DNA of 64,000 nt, taken from the NCBI GenBank assembly GCA_019635435.1, contig JAHBZM010000001.1:372001-436000 (forward strand). Direction: 5' to 3'. Below the pieces are notes generated by a model. It worked only from the letters and a program-made list of their open reading frames with translations, did no database searches and had not been told where the DNA came from. Numbering within the stretch: the stretch's first letter is position 1; each line of letters opens with the position of its first letter. Shown one piece after another: positions 50,861-59,069 of the stretch. A program made the translations under genes and the position numbers. This stretch comes from Ramlibacter sp. GTDB taxonomy: Bacteria > Pseudomonadota > Gammaproteobacteria > Burkholderiales > Burkholderiaceae_C.

Positions 50861-50870
50861 GCTGTAGGAC
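50861..50870 (-). promoter_or_regulatory. shared GTCCTACAGC element, copy 4
   Basis: Read on the minus strand, about 82 bp upstream of the small secreted protein start (50779), in the gap between it and the phosphoesterase gene. Confidence 0.5.
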
Positions 50871-50876
50871 GGCGGC

Positions 50877-52034
50877 TCAGCCCGCGGGCACCAGGCGCAG
50901 CAGCGTGATTTCCGACGGCGCGCCAAAGCGCTTGGGCGGCCCCCAGTAGCCGGTGCCGCGACTGGTGTAGACCCACAGGCTGCCCAGCCGGTGCAGCCCG
51001 GCCGTGAAGGGCTGCTGCAGCCGCACAAACAGGTTCCAGGGCCAGAACTGCCCGCCATGCGTGTGGCCCGACAGCTGCAGGTCAAACCCCGCCCGGGCCG
51101 CCGCGGCGGCGCTGCGCGGCTGGTGCGCCAGCAGCAGGCGCACGCGCGCGTGATCGGGCGCGCCATGCAGGGCCGCCTGCGGGTCGCTGCGGTGGGCCGG
51201 GTCGAACTGGTGGGCGCTGTAGTCGGCCACGCCGGCCACCAGCAGCGCTGCATCGTCCACGGCGCGGTCCAGCGGGCCATGGCGCAGCACCACATGCTCG
51301 TTCATCAGCACCTGCACGCCCAGGCGGCGCAGCTCGTCGATCCAGGCATGCGCGCCCGAGTAGTACTCGTGGTTGCCGGTCACAAAGTAGCTGCCGTGGC
51401 GCGAGCGCAGCTGCGCCAGCGGTGCCACGTGCGCCGCCAGCTCGGGCACCCGGCCGTCCACCAGGTCGCCGGTGATGGCCACCATGTCAGCGCCCAGGCT
51501 GTTGACGCGCGCCACGATGGCGCTCAGGTAGCCGTGCTTGATGGTCGGGCCCACATGGATGTCGCTGATCTGCGCCACGGTGAAGCCATGCAGGCCGGCC
51601 GGCAGGTTGGCCAGCGGCACGTCCACGCGCACCACGGCCGCCGTGCGCCGCGCGTTCCAGAAGCCCAGCCCCGTGGCCAGCAGGCCCAGCAGCGGCACGG
51701 CCGCCGCCGTCCATTCGCGCAGCGGCCCCACGGGCAGCGCCGCCGGCCGCCAGGCAAACACGATCACGGCCAGCAGCAGCAACACGTCTCGCAGCACCGT
51801 GAGCACAAACAGGCTGGAGAACAGGCCCATGAACAGCAGCCCCGCCAGCACCCGCCGCTCGGCCCAGGGCCCGCGCGCGCCGCGCCGCCCGCCCAGGCCC
51901 ATGGGCATGAGCACGGCCGAGGCCACCAGGGTCATCAGCAGCAGCGCCTGCGCCACCGGCCAGGCCGCCAGCGCGGGCACCACGCGCCAGCCCACATAGG
52001 CGTGCAGCAGGGCAGAGATCAGGTAAAGGGGCAT
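50877..52034 (-). CDS. membrane-anchored metallophosphoesterase (YkuE/YaeI-like)
   Basis: A 385-residue protein. An N-terminal region of about four hydrophobic helices (residues 1-130) is followed by a calcineurin-like phosphoesterase domain: ISDIHVGP (Asp, His), GDLVDGR (Asp), TGNHEYY (Asn, His) and SGHTHGGQFW (His pair). Such proteins hydrolyse phosphodiesters such as nucleotide-lipids. The start at 52034 gives MPLYLISALLHAY; the frame continues 26 residues upstream with no support. Confidence 0.9.
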   Translation of the reverse strand: MPLYLISALLHAYVGWRVVPALAAWPVAQALLLMTLVASAVLMPMGLGGRRGARGPWAERRVLAGLLFMGLFSSLFVLTVLRDVLLLLAVIVFAWRPAALPVGPLREWTAAAVPLLGLLATGLGFWNARRTAAVVRVDVPLANLPAGLHGFTVAQISDIHVGPTIKHGYLSAIVARVNSLGADMVAITGDLVDGRVPELAAHVAPLAQLRSRHGSYFVTGNHEYYSGAHAWIDELRRLGVQVLMNEHVVLRHGPLDRAVDDAALLVAGVADYSAHQFDPAHRSDPQAALHGAPDHARVRLLLAHQPRSAAAAARAGFDLQLSGHTHGGQFWPWNLFVRLQQPFTAGLHRLGSLWVYTSRGTGYWGPPKRFGAPSEITLLRLVPAG

Positions 52035-52215
52035 GGCAGGCAGCCGCAAGCGGCGGTGAAGTGGGAGCTTACACATGCAAGGCACGGCGGCCTGGTTCAA
52101 GGGCGGCGCCACAGCCTCATTTCTGGCTCATTATTTGCTGTTGCAGCTCCTCACAGGCCGGTCATGCCCGGCTGTTAAGATTCGCGGCCTTTTGCCTACC
52201 CCCACATCACCCTCA

Positions 52216-53013
52216 ATGACCGTTGCCCTCGCAGGCCGTGCGCCTGCCACGTTCGAGATCAAAAGCGCCAACCTGCCCCTGGTGGCGCTGCTGTTGAAGT
52301 CCCCCGATCTGGCCCTGCTGGCGCAGGAACTCACCGCCCGGTTCGGCGACATCCCCGACTTTTTTGACAACGAGCCCATGGTGCTCGACCTCACGCCGCT
52401 GCAGGCCGCGCACGCCGACGCCACGCTGGACTTCCGCGCGCTGGTCACGCTGCTGCGCAACTTCCGCGTCGCGCCGCTGGCCGCGCGTGGCGGCAGCCCC
52501 GCGCAGATGCACGCCGCCCAGGCCGCCGGCCTGATCCCCGCGCCCGACGCCAGCACCGGCCCGGTGCGCCGCAAGGACAGCGCGGCTGAGGCGGCCCCCA
52601 GCGCCAACGGTGCCCCCAGCCCACCGGCACCGGCGCCCGCCCCGGCCGCGCCGACGGTGCTGGCCGACCCCTCGGCCCTGGTCATCGACAAGCCGCTGCG
52701 CTCGGGCCAGCAGGTCTATGCCCGCGGCCGCGACCTCGTGGTCATGAGCATGGTCAACGCCGGGGCCGAAGTCATCGCCGACGGCCACATCCATGTGTAC
52801 GCCCCGCTGCGCGGCAAGGCCATTGCAGGGGCGCGCGGCAACACCGAGGCCCGCATCTTCTCGCTGTGCCTGGAGCCCGAACTCATTTCCATCGCCGGTG
52901 TCTACCGCACCAGCGAAGTGGCGCTGCCCGCCGACGTGTGGGGCAAGCCCACCCAGGTGCGGCTGGACGGCGGCGCCGAAGGCAAACTGGTCATGGCCGC
53001 CCTCAAGGCCTGA
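52216..53013 (+). CDS. minC: septum-site-determining protein MinC
   Basis: A 265-residue protein. The N-terminal MinC domain (FEIKSANLPLVALLLKSPDLALL) blocks FtsZ assembly; a proline/alanine linker (around residues 130-155) precedes the C-terminal beta-helix domain (GQQVYARGRDLVVMSMVNAGAEVIADGHIHVYAPLRG), which dimerises and binds MinD. It places division at midcell. First gene of minCDE. The start at 52216 fits the family length. Confidence 0.95.
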   Translation: MTVALAGRAPATFEIKSANLPLVALLLKSPDLALLAQELTARFGDIPDFFDNEPMVLDLTPLQAAHADATLDFRALVTLLRNFRVAPLAARGGSPAQMHAAQAAGLIPAPDASTGPVRRKDSAAEAAPSANGAPSPPAPAPAPAAPTVLADPSALVIDKPLRSGQQVYARGRDLVVMSMVNAGAEVIADGHIHVYAPLRGKAIAGARGNTEARIFSLCLEPELISIAGVYRTSEVALPADVWGKPTQVRLDGGAEGKLVMAALKA

Positions 53014-53042
53014 CCCCACCCCGTTTATTCAAGGACAAACCC

Positions 53043-53858
53043 ATGGCAAAAATCATCGTTGTGACCTCCGGCAAGGGCGGCGTGGGCAAAACCACCACCA
53101 GCGCCAGCTTTGCCTCCGGCCTGGCCCTGCGCGGCCACAAGACCGCCGTCATCGACTTCGACGTGGGCCTGCGCAACCTGGACCTGATCATGGGCTGCGA
53201 GCGGCGCGTGGTGTACGACCTCATCAACGTCATCCAGGGCGAGGCCAACCTCAACCAGGCCCTGATCAAGGACAAGCAGTGCGACAACCTGTTCGTGCTG
53301 GCCGCCTCGCAGACCCGCGACAAGGACGCGCTGAGCAAGGACGGCGTGGAGAAGGTGCTGACCGACCTGGCCGCCATGGACTTTGAGTACATCGTCTGCG
53401 ACTCGCCCGCGGGCATCGAGACCGGCGCGCTCATGGCCATGCACTTTGCCGACGAGGCCTTGGTGGTGACCAACCCCGAGGTGTCCAGCGTGCGCGATTC
53501 CGACCGCATCCTGGGCATGCTCAGCAGCAAGACCAAACGCGCGATTGAAGGCAAGGACCCGATCAAGGAGCACCTGCTGATCACCCGCTACAACCCCAAC
53601 CGCGTGGACCAGGGCCAGATGCTCTCGCTCGAGGACATCCAGGACATCCTGCGCATCAAGCTGATTGGCGTGATCCCCGAGAGCGACAGCGTGCTCACCG
53701 CCTCCAACCAGGGCATGCCCGCCGTGCACCTGAAGGGCACCGACGTGAGCGAGGCCTACAAGGACGTGATCGACCGCTTCCTGGGCGAGGACAAGCCCCT
53801 GCGCTTCGTGGACGCGCAGAAGCAGGGCCTGCTGCGGCGCCTGTTCGGGGGGAAGTAA
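53043..53858 (+). CDS. minD: septum-site-determining ATPase MinD
   Basis: A 271-residue ParA-family ATPase. Deviant Walker A GKGGVGKTT at residues 10-18, Walker A' AVIDFDVGLRNLD and the C-terminal amphipathic helix (KQGLLRRLFGG) that binds membranes. Recruits MinC to the membrane and oscillates under MinE control. 29 bp after minC. Family length is standard. Confidence 0.97.
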   Translation: MAKIIVVTSGKGGVGKTTTSASFASGLALRGHKTAVIDFDVGLRNLDLIMGCERRVVYDLINVIQGEANLNQALIKDKQCDNLFVLAASQTRDKDALSKDGVEKVLTDLAAMDFEYIVCDSPAGIETGALMAMHFADEALVVTNPEVSSVRDSDRILGMLSSKTKRAIEGKDPIKEHLLITRYNPNRVDQGQMLSLEDIQDILRIKLIGVIPESDSVLTASNQGMPAVHLKGTDVSEAYKDVIDRFLGEDKPLRFVDAQKQGLLRRLFGGK

Positions 53859-53861
53859 GGC

Positions 53862-54128
53862 ATGGCTTCATTCTTCTCATTCCTGCTGGGCGAAAAAAAG
53901 AAGACCGCCAGCGTCGCCAAGGAGCGGCTGCAGATCATCCTGGCGCACGAGCGCAGCGGCCGCAACGCCGCCGAGCCCGACTACCTGCCCGCGCTGCAGC
54001 GCGACCTGGTGGCCGTGATCAGCAAGTACATCAAGATCAACCCCGACGACATCAAGGTGCAGATGGACCGCCAGGACAACCTCGAAGTGCTTGAAGTCAA
54101 GATCGAGTTGCCCGACACGCGCTACTGA
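53862..54128 (+). CDS. minE: cell division topological specificity factor MinE
   Basis: An 88-residue protein. The N-terminal amphipathic membrane-targeting segment (MASFFSFLLGEKKKTA) is followed by the anti-MinCD helix (AKERLQIILAHER) and the beta-rich topological-specificity domain (KVQMDRQDNLEVLEVKIELP). Last gene of minCDE, 3 bp after minD. A 305-bp gap follows, with the dispersed repeat. Confidence 0.97.
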   Translation: MASFFSFLLGEKKKTASVAKERLQIILAHERSGRNAAEPDYLPALQRDLVAVISKYIKINPDDIKVQMDRQDNLEVLEVKIELPDTRY

Positions 54129-54201
54129 GCGCCCCAACCACCCCCGTGCGGCCCCGCCGCACCCCCCAAAGCCGGCCGCCTTTTTTCAAGGGTTGCCGGC
54201 T

Positions 54202-54258
54202 TTTGCTATTGTTTTGCTAGCACACAGTGCCCGCCAGCTCTGGACTTCCGACTGTTTC
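54202..54258. repeat. dispersed intergenic repeat, copy 2 (in the 305-bp minE-DUF4148 gap)
   Basis: TTTGCTATTGTTTTGCTAGC, then CACAGTGCCCGCC and CTGGACTTCCG; the most diverged intergenic copy. The gap 54129-54434 also holds a loose AAAGCCGG/CCGGCTTT pair flanking a T-run (54169-54208), possibly the minCDE terminator; otherwise no gene is seen. Confidence 0.55.
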
Positions 54259-54434
54259 CGTCGCAGAAACAGGCTTTCACCGGAACGCCTCTTTATCTCA
54301 GGGTTTACCCGCACTACATTTCATCCATCGATGAGCCGCAAACGAATTGCAAACGACTCACCGAGGCTGGACAGACGGGACCGATGAAGCCCGCCATGCC
54401 CGGGATGTTTATTAACTTTGAAAGGAACCTCATC

Positions 54435-54806
54435 ATGAACCGCAACCTCGCTACCCTCGCCATCGCCCTGGCCGCCGTGACCGCCGGCAACGCTTTTGCC
54501 GACGACATCACCATCGACAACACGCCCTTCACCAGCACCAAGACCCGCGCTGAAGTGCAAGCCGAACTGAGCCAGTTCAAGAAGGCCGGCGTGAACCCCT
54601 GGTCCATCCAGTACAACCAGCTGGCGGGCTTCCAGTCCACCAAAACGGCGGCCCAGGTGCGCGCCGAGTACGTGGCTGACCGCGCTGAAGTCGCCGCCCT
54701 GAACGGCGAAGACAGCGGCGCCGCCTACCTGGCCAACAACGTGGCCGCGGCCCGCACCAGCAGCAACCTCACGCTGGCTGGCACGCCCGCCAACAACGCG
54801 CAATAA
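54435..54806 (+). CDS. DUF4148 secreted protein
   Basis: A 123-residue protein. The signal peptide ends GNAFAD. The mature part contains two KTRAEVQAEL/KTAAQVRAEY-like segments typical of DUF4148, a family of small secreted proteins abundant in Burkholderiales and of unknown function. AAAGGAACC precedes the ATG at 54435. A strong terminator follows at 54847-54872, so the gene stands alone. Confidence 0.88.
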   Translation: MNRNLATLAIALAAVTAGNAFADDITIDNTPFTSTKTRAEVQAELSQFKKAGVNPWSIQYNQLAGFQSTKTAAQVRAEYVADRAEVAALNGEDSGAAYLANNVAAARTSSNLTLAGTPANNAQ

Positions 54807-54846
54807 ACGGCAGCGGGCCCAGCGCCCGCCCCCCGTCCGCAAGCAA

Positions 54847-54872
54847 AAAGCCGCCCTCGGGCGGCTTTCTTC
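54847..54872 (+). terminator. rho-independent terminator after DUF4148
   Basis: AAAGCCGCCC and GGGCGGCTTT form a 10-bp stem with a 2-base loop, followed by TCTT. It lies 40 bp downstream of the DUF4148 stop and could serve the convergent hydrolase gene as well. Confidence 0.85.
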
Positions 54873-54911
54873 ATGGGCGGGGCAATGGACGGGGCCAGGC
54901 CTGCCGCGCGC

Positions 54912-55892
54912 CTACAAACCCAGAAACTTCTTCACTGCCGCCACCGTGCGTGCCGGGTCTTCTTCGTGCGGCACATGGCCCAGGTCGTCGAACACCACGA
55001 GCTGGCTGCCGCCAATGTCTTTGGCAAAACGCTGCGCGTTCTCTGGCGGGATCAAGCGGTCCTGCCCGCCCCACAGGATGAGCGTGGGCAGCTTGAGGGT
55101 GGCGATGCGGTCCGCGCGCTGCGCCACGGCCTCGGGCGACATCTGGGCCAGCCGCTGGCCCAGCGCGTGGCGGTTGCCCTCGCGCAGCGTCATGTCGTAA
55201 TACAGGTCCACCAGCGCGGGCGTGACCCGGGCCGGGTCGCCATAGACATTGCGCACGCTGCTTTCAATCAGCCCGCGCGGCAGCGTGTTCTCCATCAGCG
55301 GCCGCAGCGCGGGCATGCGCGCGATCTGGAAACCAATGGGCACCGACTTGGGCACGAACGCATAGCCCGCCGCATCCACCAGCACCAGCTTCTGCACCCG
55401 CTGCGGGTGCGCCACCGCCGTGGCCCAGGCGATCTGCCCGCCCAGCGAATTGCCCGCCAGCACAAAGCGCTGCACGCCCAGCTGGTCCATCACGCCGATC
55501 ACAAAGCGCACATAGGCGTCGATCGAATAGTCGGCCTGCGGCTGCGGCCCGGTCAGGGCAAAGCCCGGCAGGTCAAACCGGATCACCCGGCGCTGGCCGC
55601 GCAGCGCCTCGGCCCAGCCCTGCCAGGTGTGCAGGCTGGCCGAGGTGCCGTGCAGCAGCACGATGGGCAGGGCCTCGTCGCCCGCAGGCTGCGGCGCGCC
55701 CGCGCCCGGCCCTTCGTCGCGCAGGTGCACCTGCATGCCCTGCACCGCCACAAAACGCGAGGGGGGCTGCGCCCAGCGCGCCGTGAGCTCGCTCACCGGC
55801 TTGTCGGGCGCCCAGGTCAGCACCACGCCCACCACGGCAAAGAACAAAGCGCCGGCCAGGACCAGCAGGAGGGATTTGAAAAGGAGTTTCAT
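54912..55892 (-). CDS. membrane-anchored alpha/beta hydrolase
   Basis: A 326-residue protein. One N-terminal membrane helix (LLFKSLLLVLAGALFFAVVG) is followed by an alpha/beta-hydrolase fold: oxyanion HGT (VLLHGTSAS), nucleophile AGNSLGG, Asp in LWGGQDRLIP and His in GHVPHEEDP. The catalytic domain faces the periplasm. Substrate is unknown; it could be an ester or lipid. It follows the Fic gene on the same strand (12 bp). Confidence 0.9.
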   Translation of the reverse strand: MKLLFKSLLLVLAGALFFAVVGVVLTWAPDKPVSELTARWAQPPSRFVAVQGMQVHLRDEGPGAGAPQPAGDEALPIVLLHGTSASLHTWQGWAEALRGQRRVIRFDLPGFALTGPQPQADYSIDAYVRFVIGVMDQLGVQRFVLAGNSLGGQIAWATAVAHPQRVQKLVLVDAAGYAFVPKSVPIGFQIARMPALRPLMENTLPRGLIESSVRNVYGDPARVTPALVDLYYDMTLREGNRHALGQRLAQMSPEAVAQRADRIATLKLPTLILWGGQDRLIPPENAQRFAKDIGGSQLVVFDDLGHVPHEEDPARTVAAVKKFLGL

Positions 55893-55904
55893 AGGGGCCG
55901 CAGC

Positions 55905-57131
55905 TTAGCCGTTCCCCGCGTCGGCCTCGGCTTCGGGCCACAGGCGCGGGAAATAAAAGCGCAGTGCATGCAGTGGCACGGCAAAGCGCAGCTTGCCGTA
56001 GGGCGAGTCGCTGGCCACCAGCCCGCGCCTGAGCAACGCCGCCACCTGCGCGGTGGCCAGGCGGTCGCCCAGCCCCAGCATGGCCTTGAAGTCGCTGCGC
56101 TCCAGTTCAGCCTGCGTCGCAAAAAGGTAGTGCAGTGCCCGCAGCGACTCGGCCCTCACACCCTGCTGCACCACGCTTTGCTCGAAGCCCAGACAGGCCG
56201 CCATGCGGTCTTTCATCGACGCCAGGTCCAGCGCCTGCGTCATGAACGCCACCTGGTCCTGGCAAGCGCCCAGCACATAGCCCGTCCATTCGGCCAGCGC
56301 ACGCTCAGACAGGTTGCCCCGGCCGTCCAGGTCGCCGGCACGCGGCTCGTCGGCTGCGGCCAGAAGCGCGTAATAGCGGTCCTGGGTGCGGGCAAAGCCC
56401 CGCAGCGGCGACCACAGCCCGTTCGTCAGCCCCAGCTTGCCCAGCACCAGGTGGGTATGCAGCCGGGCCACCCGGCCATTGCCGTCGCGAAACGGATGGA
56501 TCCACGCCAGCCGGTGATGGGCCGTCGCCATGGCCACCACCTGCAACTCACCCCGGCGTACCTCGCCATAAAAAGAGGCCCAGCGCTCAAGAAAGGCGCT
56601 CAGCGCCGCCTGCGCCGGGGCGGCGTGCCGGCCCACACTGACCTCGCGGTCACGCCAGACGCCCGGGGCCAGCACGTCGCCCTCGGGCAGCAGCCGGTCT
56701 GCCTCTGGCAGCCGGGCAAACAGGTCCTGGTGAATGTCCTGCACCATCTGGCTGGACCACACCTGCTTGAGCGGCCAGTTGCCCCAGCGGGCCTCCAGGC
56801 TGGCTTCGGTGGCCATGTGCGCCAGGGCCAGGCGCTGCCGCCGTGCCTTGTCGGCATCGGCGGAATAGTCGTTGCGCAGCGCCTGCTCCAGCTCGCGCGG
56901 CAGCGTGTGCTGCCCCTCAATCTTGTTGGAGTAATAGGAGTTCATGGCCCGCAACAGGTCGCGCAGGCCCGCCAGCGCCCCCGGCTGGCACAGCCCGCTC
57001 AAGCGGTCTGCCGCGCGCTGCAGGTCATGCGCCTGCTCCAGCAACGGCCCCAGCGGCCCGCCGCCGGGCAGCAGCGGCTCCATCTGAGCCGGGTGGTCAT
57101 ACAGCGCGAAAGCCTGCGAGATGGAAGCCAT
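55905..57131 (-). CDS. Fic domain protein (AMPylase-type, class II-like)
   Basis: A 408-residue protein. The Fic active site reads HPFRDGNGRVARL; the N-terminal inhibitory helix carries SNKIEGQ, matching the (S/T)xxxE(G/N) motif, so it is autoinhibited from within. The C-terminal part contains a winged helix-like region. Fic proteins transfer AMP or other NMPs to target proteins; the target is unknown. The promoter region (57132-57203) is AT-rich with a CATAAC/GTTATG inverted repeat. No toxin-antitoxin partner is next to it. Confidence 0.92.
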   Translation of the reverse strand: MASISQAFALYDHPAQMEPLLPGGGPLGPLLEQAHDLQRAADRLSGLCQPGALAGLRDLLRAMNSYYSNKIEGQHTLPRELEQALRNDYSADADKARRQRLALAHMATEASLEARWGNWPLKQVWSSQMVQDIHQDLFARLPEADRLLPEGDVLAPGVWRDREVSVGRHAAPAQAALSAFLERWASFYGEVRRGELQVVAMATAHHRLAWIHPFRDGNGRVARLHTHLVLGKLGLTNGLWSPLRGFARTQDRYYALLAAADEPRAGDLDGRGNLSERALAEWTGYVLGACQDQVAFMTQALDLASMKDRMAACLGFEQSVVQQGVRAESLRALHYLFATQAELERSDFKAMLGLGDRLATAQVAALLRRGLVASDSPYGKLRFAVPLHALRFYFPRLWPEAEADAGNG

Positions 57132-57203
57132 CGCTAACTATATGTCACATAACAGTTTTATGGAAGTTATGCGGGATTTTTTGCGACATTGGATGCGACA
57201 AGC

Positions 57204-57782
57204 CTAGCCCAGCGGCCGCACCCCGATCAGCGCGCCATGGGCCCAGAACGCAAACACGGCCCAGGCCACCGCCCCCACCACCACGGTGATGACCGTGCCC
57301 TGCGCCGTGCCGGGCGGATAGGTGGTGCCGGCGGCGCGGTCGCGCTGGCGGGCAGCGCGAAAGCTCAGCACCGCCCACACCAGGAACGAGCCAAACAGCA
57401 GCACGTCGGCCAGGTTGCCATTGGCCAGCAGGTGGGCCAAGGCCCACAGCTTGACGCCCGCCACCATCGGGTGGTGCACGCGCGCCTTGAGGTGGTTGCG
57501 CGGCACATAGGTGGCGGCCAGCAGCACAAACGCCAGCAGCGTGAACAACGCCGCCACATGGTTCATGGCGCGCGGCGGGCTCCACAACACCACCGGCTGC
57601 TGGCGCGCCAGGCCATAGCCCCAGCAGATCAGCACAAAGCCCAGCACCGACAGCGCCGCATACAGGCCTTTCCACAGGCCCTCGCCACGCTTTGCCATCA
57701 CCTGGGTGCGCCAGTCGTCGGCCACGATGCGCACCGAGTGCACGCCCAGAAAAATCACCAGCCCCAGAATCAGCATGCCCAT
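57204..57782 (-). CDS. NnrU-family membrane protein
   Basis: A 192-residue membrane protein with about five helices. The motifs HSVRIVADDWR and HHPMVAGVKLWALAHLLANG are typical of NnrU, a family named from denitrification loci and related to isoprenylcysteine methyltransferase-like proteins. No denitrification genes are nearby. The start at 57782 is preferred over the ATG at 57800. Confidence 0.88.
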   Translation of the reverse strand: MGMLILGLVIFLGVHSVRIVADDWRTQVMAKRGEGLWKGLYAALSVLGFVLICWGYGLARQQPVVLWSPPRAMNHVAALFTLLAFVLLAATYVPRNHLKARVHHPMVAGVKLWALAHLLANGNLADVLLFGSFLVWAVLSFRAARQRDRAAGTTYPPGTAQGTVITVVVGAVAWAVFAFWAHGALIGVRPLG

Positions 57783-57821
57783 GGTGTGACCTCCGTTCAA
57801 TGGGCCGATTATGCGCGCCGG

Positions 57822-57888
57822 TTTGCTACGCTTTTCATAGCTGACAGTGGCCGCCCCGCCTGGACTCCAGCCACTTTTGATCCATGAA
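57822..57888. repeat. dispersed intergenic repeat, copy 3
   Basis: TTTGCTACGCTTTTCATAGC, then GACAGTGGCCGCCC and CTGGACTCCAGCC. Lies between the NnrU and VOC genes in the same orientation as copies 1, 2 and 4. Confidence 0.75.
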
Positions 57889-57904
57889 CTGCCGCCAACA
57901 GGCC

Positions 57905-58306
57905 TCAGGCGGGCTGGATCAGCAGCATGGCCTCGATCTTGTGGCCGTCCAGGTCGCGCACAAAGGCCGCGTAGTAGTCGCCGCCGTACTCCGGCCGCAG
58001 GCCCGGCGCGCCGTCATCGGTGCCGCCCAGCGCCAGCGCCTGGGCGTGAAAGGCCTGCACCTCGGCCATTGAATTGGCCAGAAACGCCACATGCACGCCA
58101 TTGCCCAGGCTGGCGCGCCCGCCGTCGTGCGGCGTCTGCACCCAGAACTCGGGGAAGGCGCGGCCATAGCCCGCCCCGCCCGGGAAATCCATCACGCAGC
58201 GGATCTGCAGCGTGGCCAGCACCGCGTCATAAAACGCCTTGGCGCGCGGGTAGTCGTTGGTGCCCACCGACACGTGGGACATCACACTGGGGGAAAGCTC
58301 GGACAT
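57905..58306 (-). CDS. VOC/glyoxalase-fold protein
   Basis: A 133-residue single vicinal-oxygen-chelate domain. Begins MSELSPSVMSHVSVGTNDYP, with the family pattern RAKAFYDAVL and, at the end, VRDLDGHKIEAML (metal His/Glu). Possibly a lyase or dioxygenase of small molecules. Start at 58306; an upstream frame to 58465 lies in the nucleotidyltransferase gene. The substrate is not known. Confidence 0.88.
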   Translation of the reverse strand: MSELSPSVMSHVSVGTNDYPRAKAFYDAVLATLQIRCVMDFPGGAGYGRAFPEFWVQTPHDGGRASLGNGVHVAFLANSMAEVQAFHAQALALGGTDDGAPGLRPEYGGDYYAAFVRDLDGHKIEAMLLIQPA

Positions 58307-58364
58307 GGCCGCTCCTGTGGGTTGAACAAGCCGCAAGGCTAGCAACGCGGGGGGCGTGGGCGTG

Positions 58365-58832
58365 TCAGGAGGGTGGCGCAGCGTCTTCCGCCGGCCCGTC
58401 CAGCGCATCAAGGTCGGCAAGATCCTTGTACCGCCCCGTCGCCCGCTTGTTGCTCTTGAAATCATCGAGCCCGATGAAGTTCAGCGTGAGTCCATCCAGC
58501 GCGACTTCCATCCGTCGCGCAAAACACGCCGCAAACTCGACCCCGTCGATGCTGGTCAGCAGATCAATGCGCCTTGGCGGGTAGCCCAGTTGAATCACAC
58601 GCTCAGGTCGGGTGAGGTCATCCAGGCCCACGCCCAGCGCACCAAACCCAAAGGCCTCGAGCGCAGCCAGCAACCGCTGCGCATTGGCTGCGTCGGTGCC
58701 GACCCAGAAATCGAGGTCGCCCGTGTACCGAGGATGCCCATACGCGGCGAGCGCGTACCCACCCACGATCAGATAATCAACCTTGTTTGAGTGAAGTAAT
58801 GCGGCAAACTCTTTGAAGTCTTCGTTCAGCAT
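58365..58832 (-). CDS. nucleotidyltransferase (DUF6036/MNT-like)
   Basis: A 155-residue protein. The nucleotidyltransferase core reads VGGYALAAYGHPRYTGDLDFWVG, with the GG and the DLD catalytic carboxylates. No HEPN partner is next to it. Its start at 58832 overlaps the preceding small gene by 56 bp. Such NTases occur in toxin-antitoxin and small modification systems; here the small partner seems to be the overlapping 66-residue protein. Confidence 0.85.
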   Translation of the reverse strand: MLNEDFKEFAALLHSNKVDYLIVGGYALAAYGHPRYTGDLDFWVGTDAANAQRLLAALEAFGFGALGVGLDDLTRPERVIQLGYPPRRIDLLTSIDGVEFAACFARRMEVALDGLTLNFIGLDDFKSNKRATGRYKDLADLDALDGPAEDAAPPS

Positions 58833-58977
58833 CCTGCCCCGCCATCTGATTGCGCAACACTTCCACCGCGGCCAACCGCGCCTGCACGGGCTGCGACAGC
58901 CAGTACTGCAAGTCACGCATGGCATGCGCCTCTTGCGCATGCAAGGATTGCTTGTGGATGACCCGCTGCATCTTCAT
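58777..58977 (-). CDS. small conserved protein preceding the nucleotidyltransferase
   Basis: A 66-residue protein reading MKMQRVIHKQSLHAQEAH, then DLQYWLSQPVQARLAAVEVL and ending with RLQRVCRIT. This pattern (YWLS, AAVExLR, RLQRV) matches a small family found immediately before nucleotidyltransferase genes in many bacteria. It overlaps the NTase gene by 56 bp in another frame, so expression is tightly linked. It has no recognisable domain; a partner or antitoxin role is a guess. Confidence 0.65.
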   Translation of the reverse strand: MKMQRVIHKQSLHAQEAHAMRDLQYWLSQPVQARLAAVEVLRNQMAGQDAERRLQRVCRITSLKQG

Positions 58978-59069
58978 CGCACGATTGTGCTTGATCAGCC
59001 CCACCATGACCAGCGTGAAAAACACCTGCGCGGAGGCTAAAGTAGATGACCACAAAAAAGGGGATGGCC

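Noticed and set aside
57132..57203. Possible extra gene or toxin partner in the AT-rich gap before Fic
   Set aside because: Only 72 bp, no start with ribosome-binding site; it holds the Fic promoter and a CATAAC/GTTATG inverted repeat.
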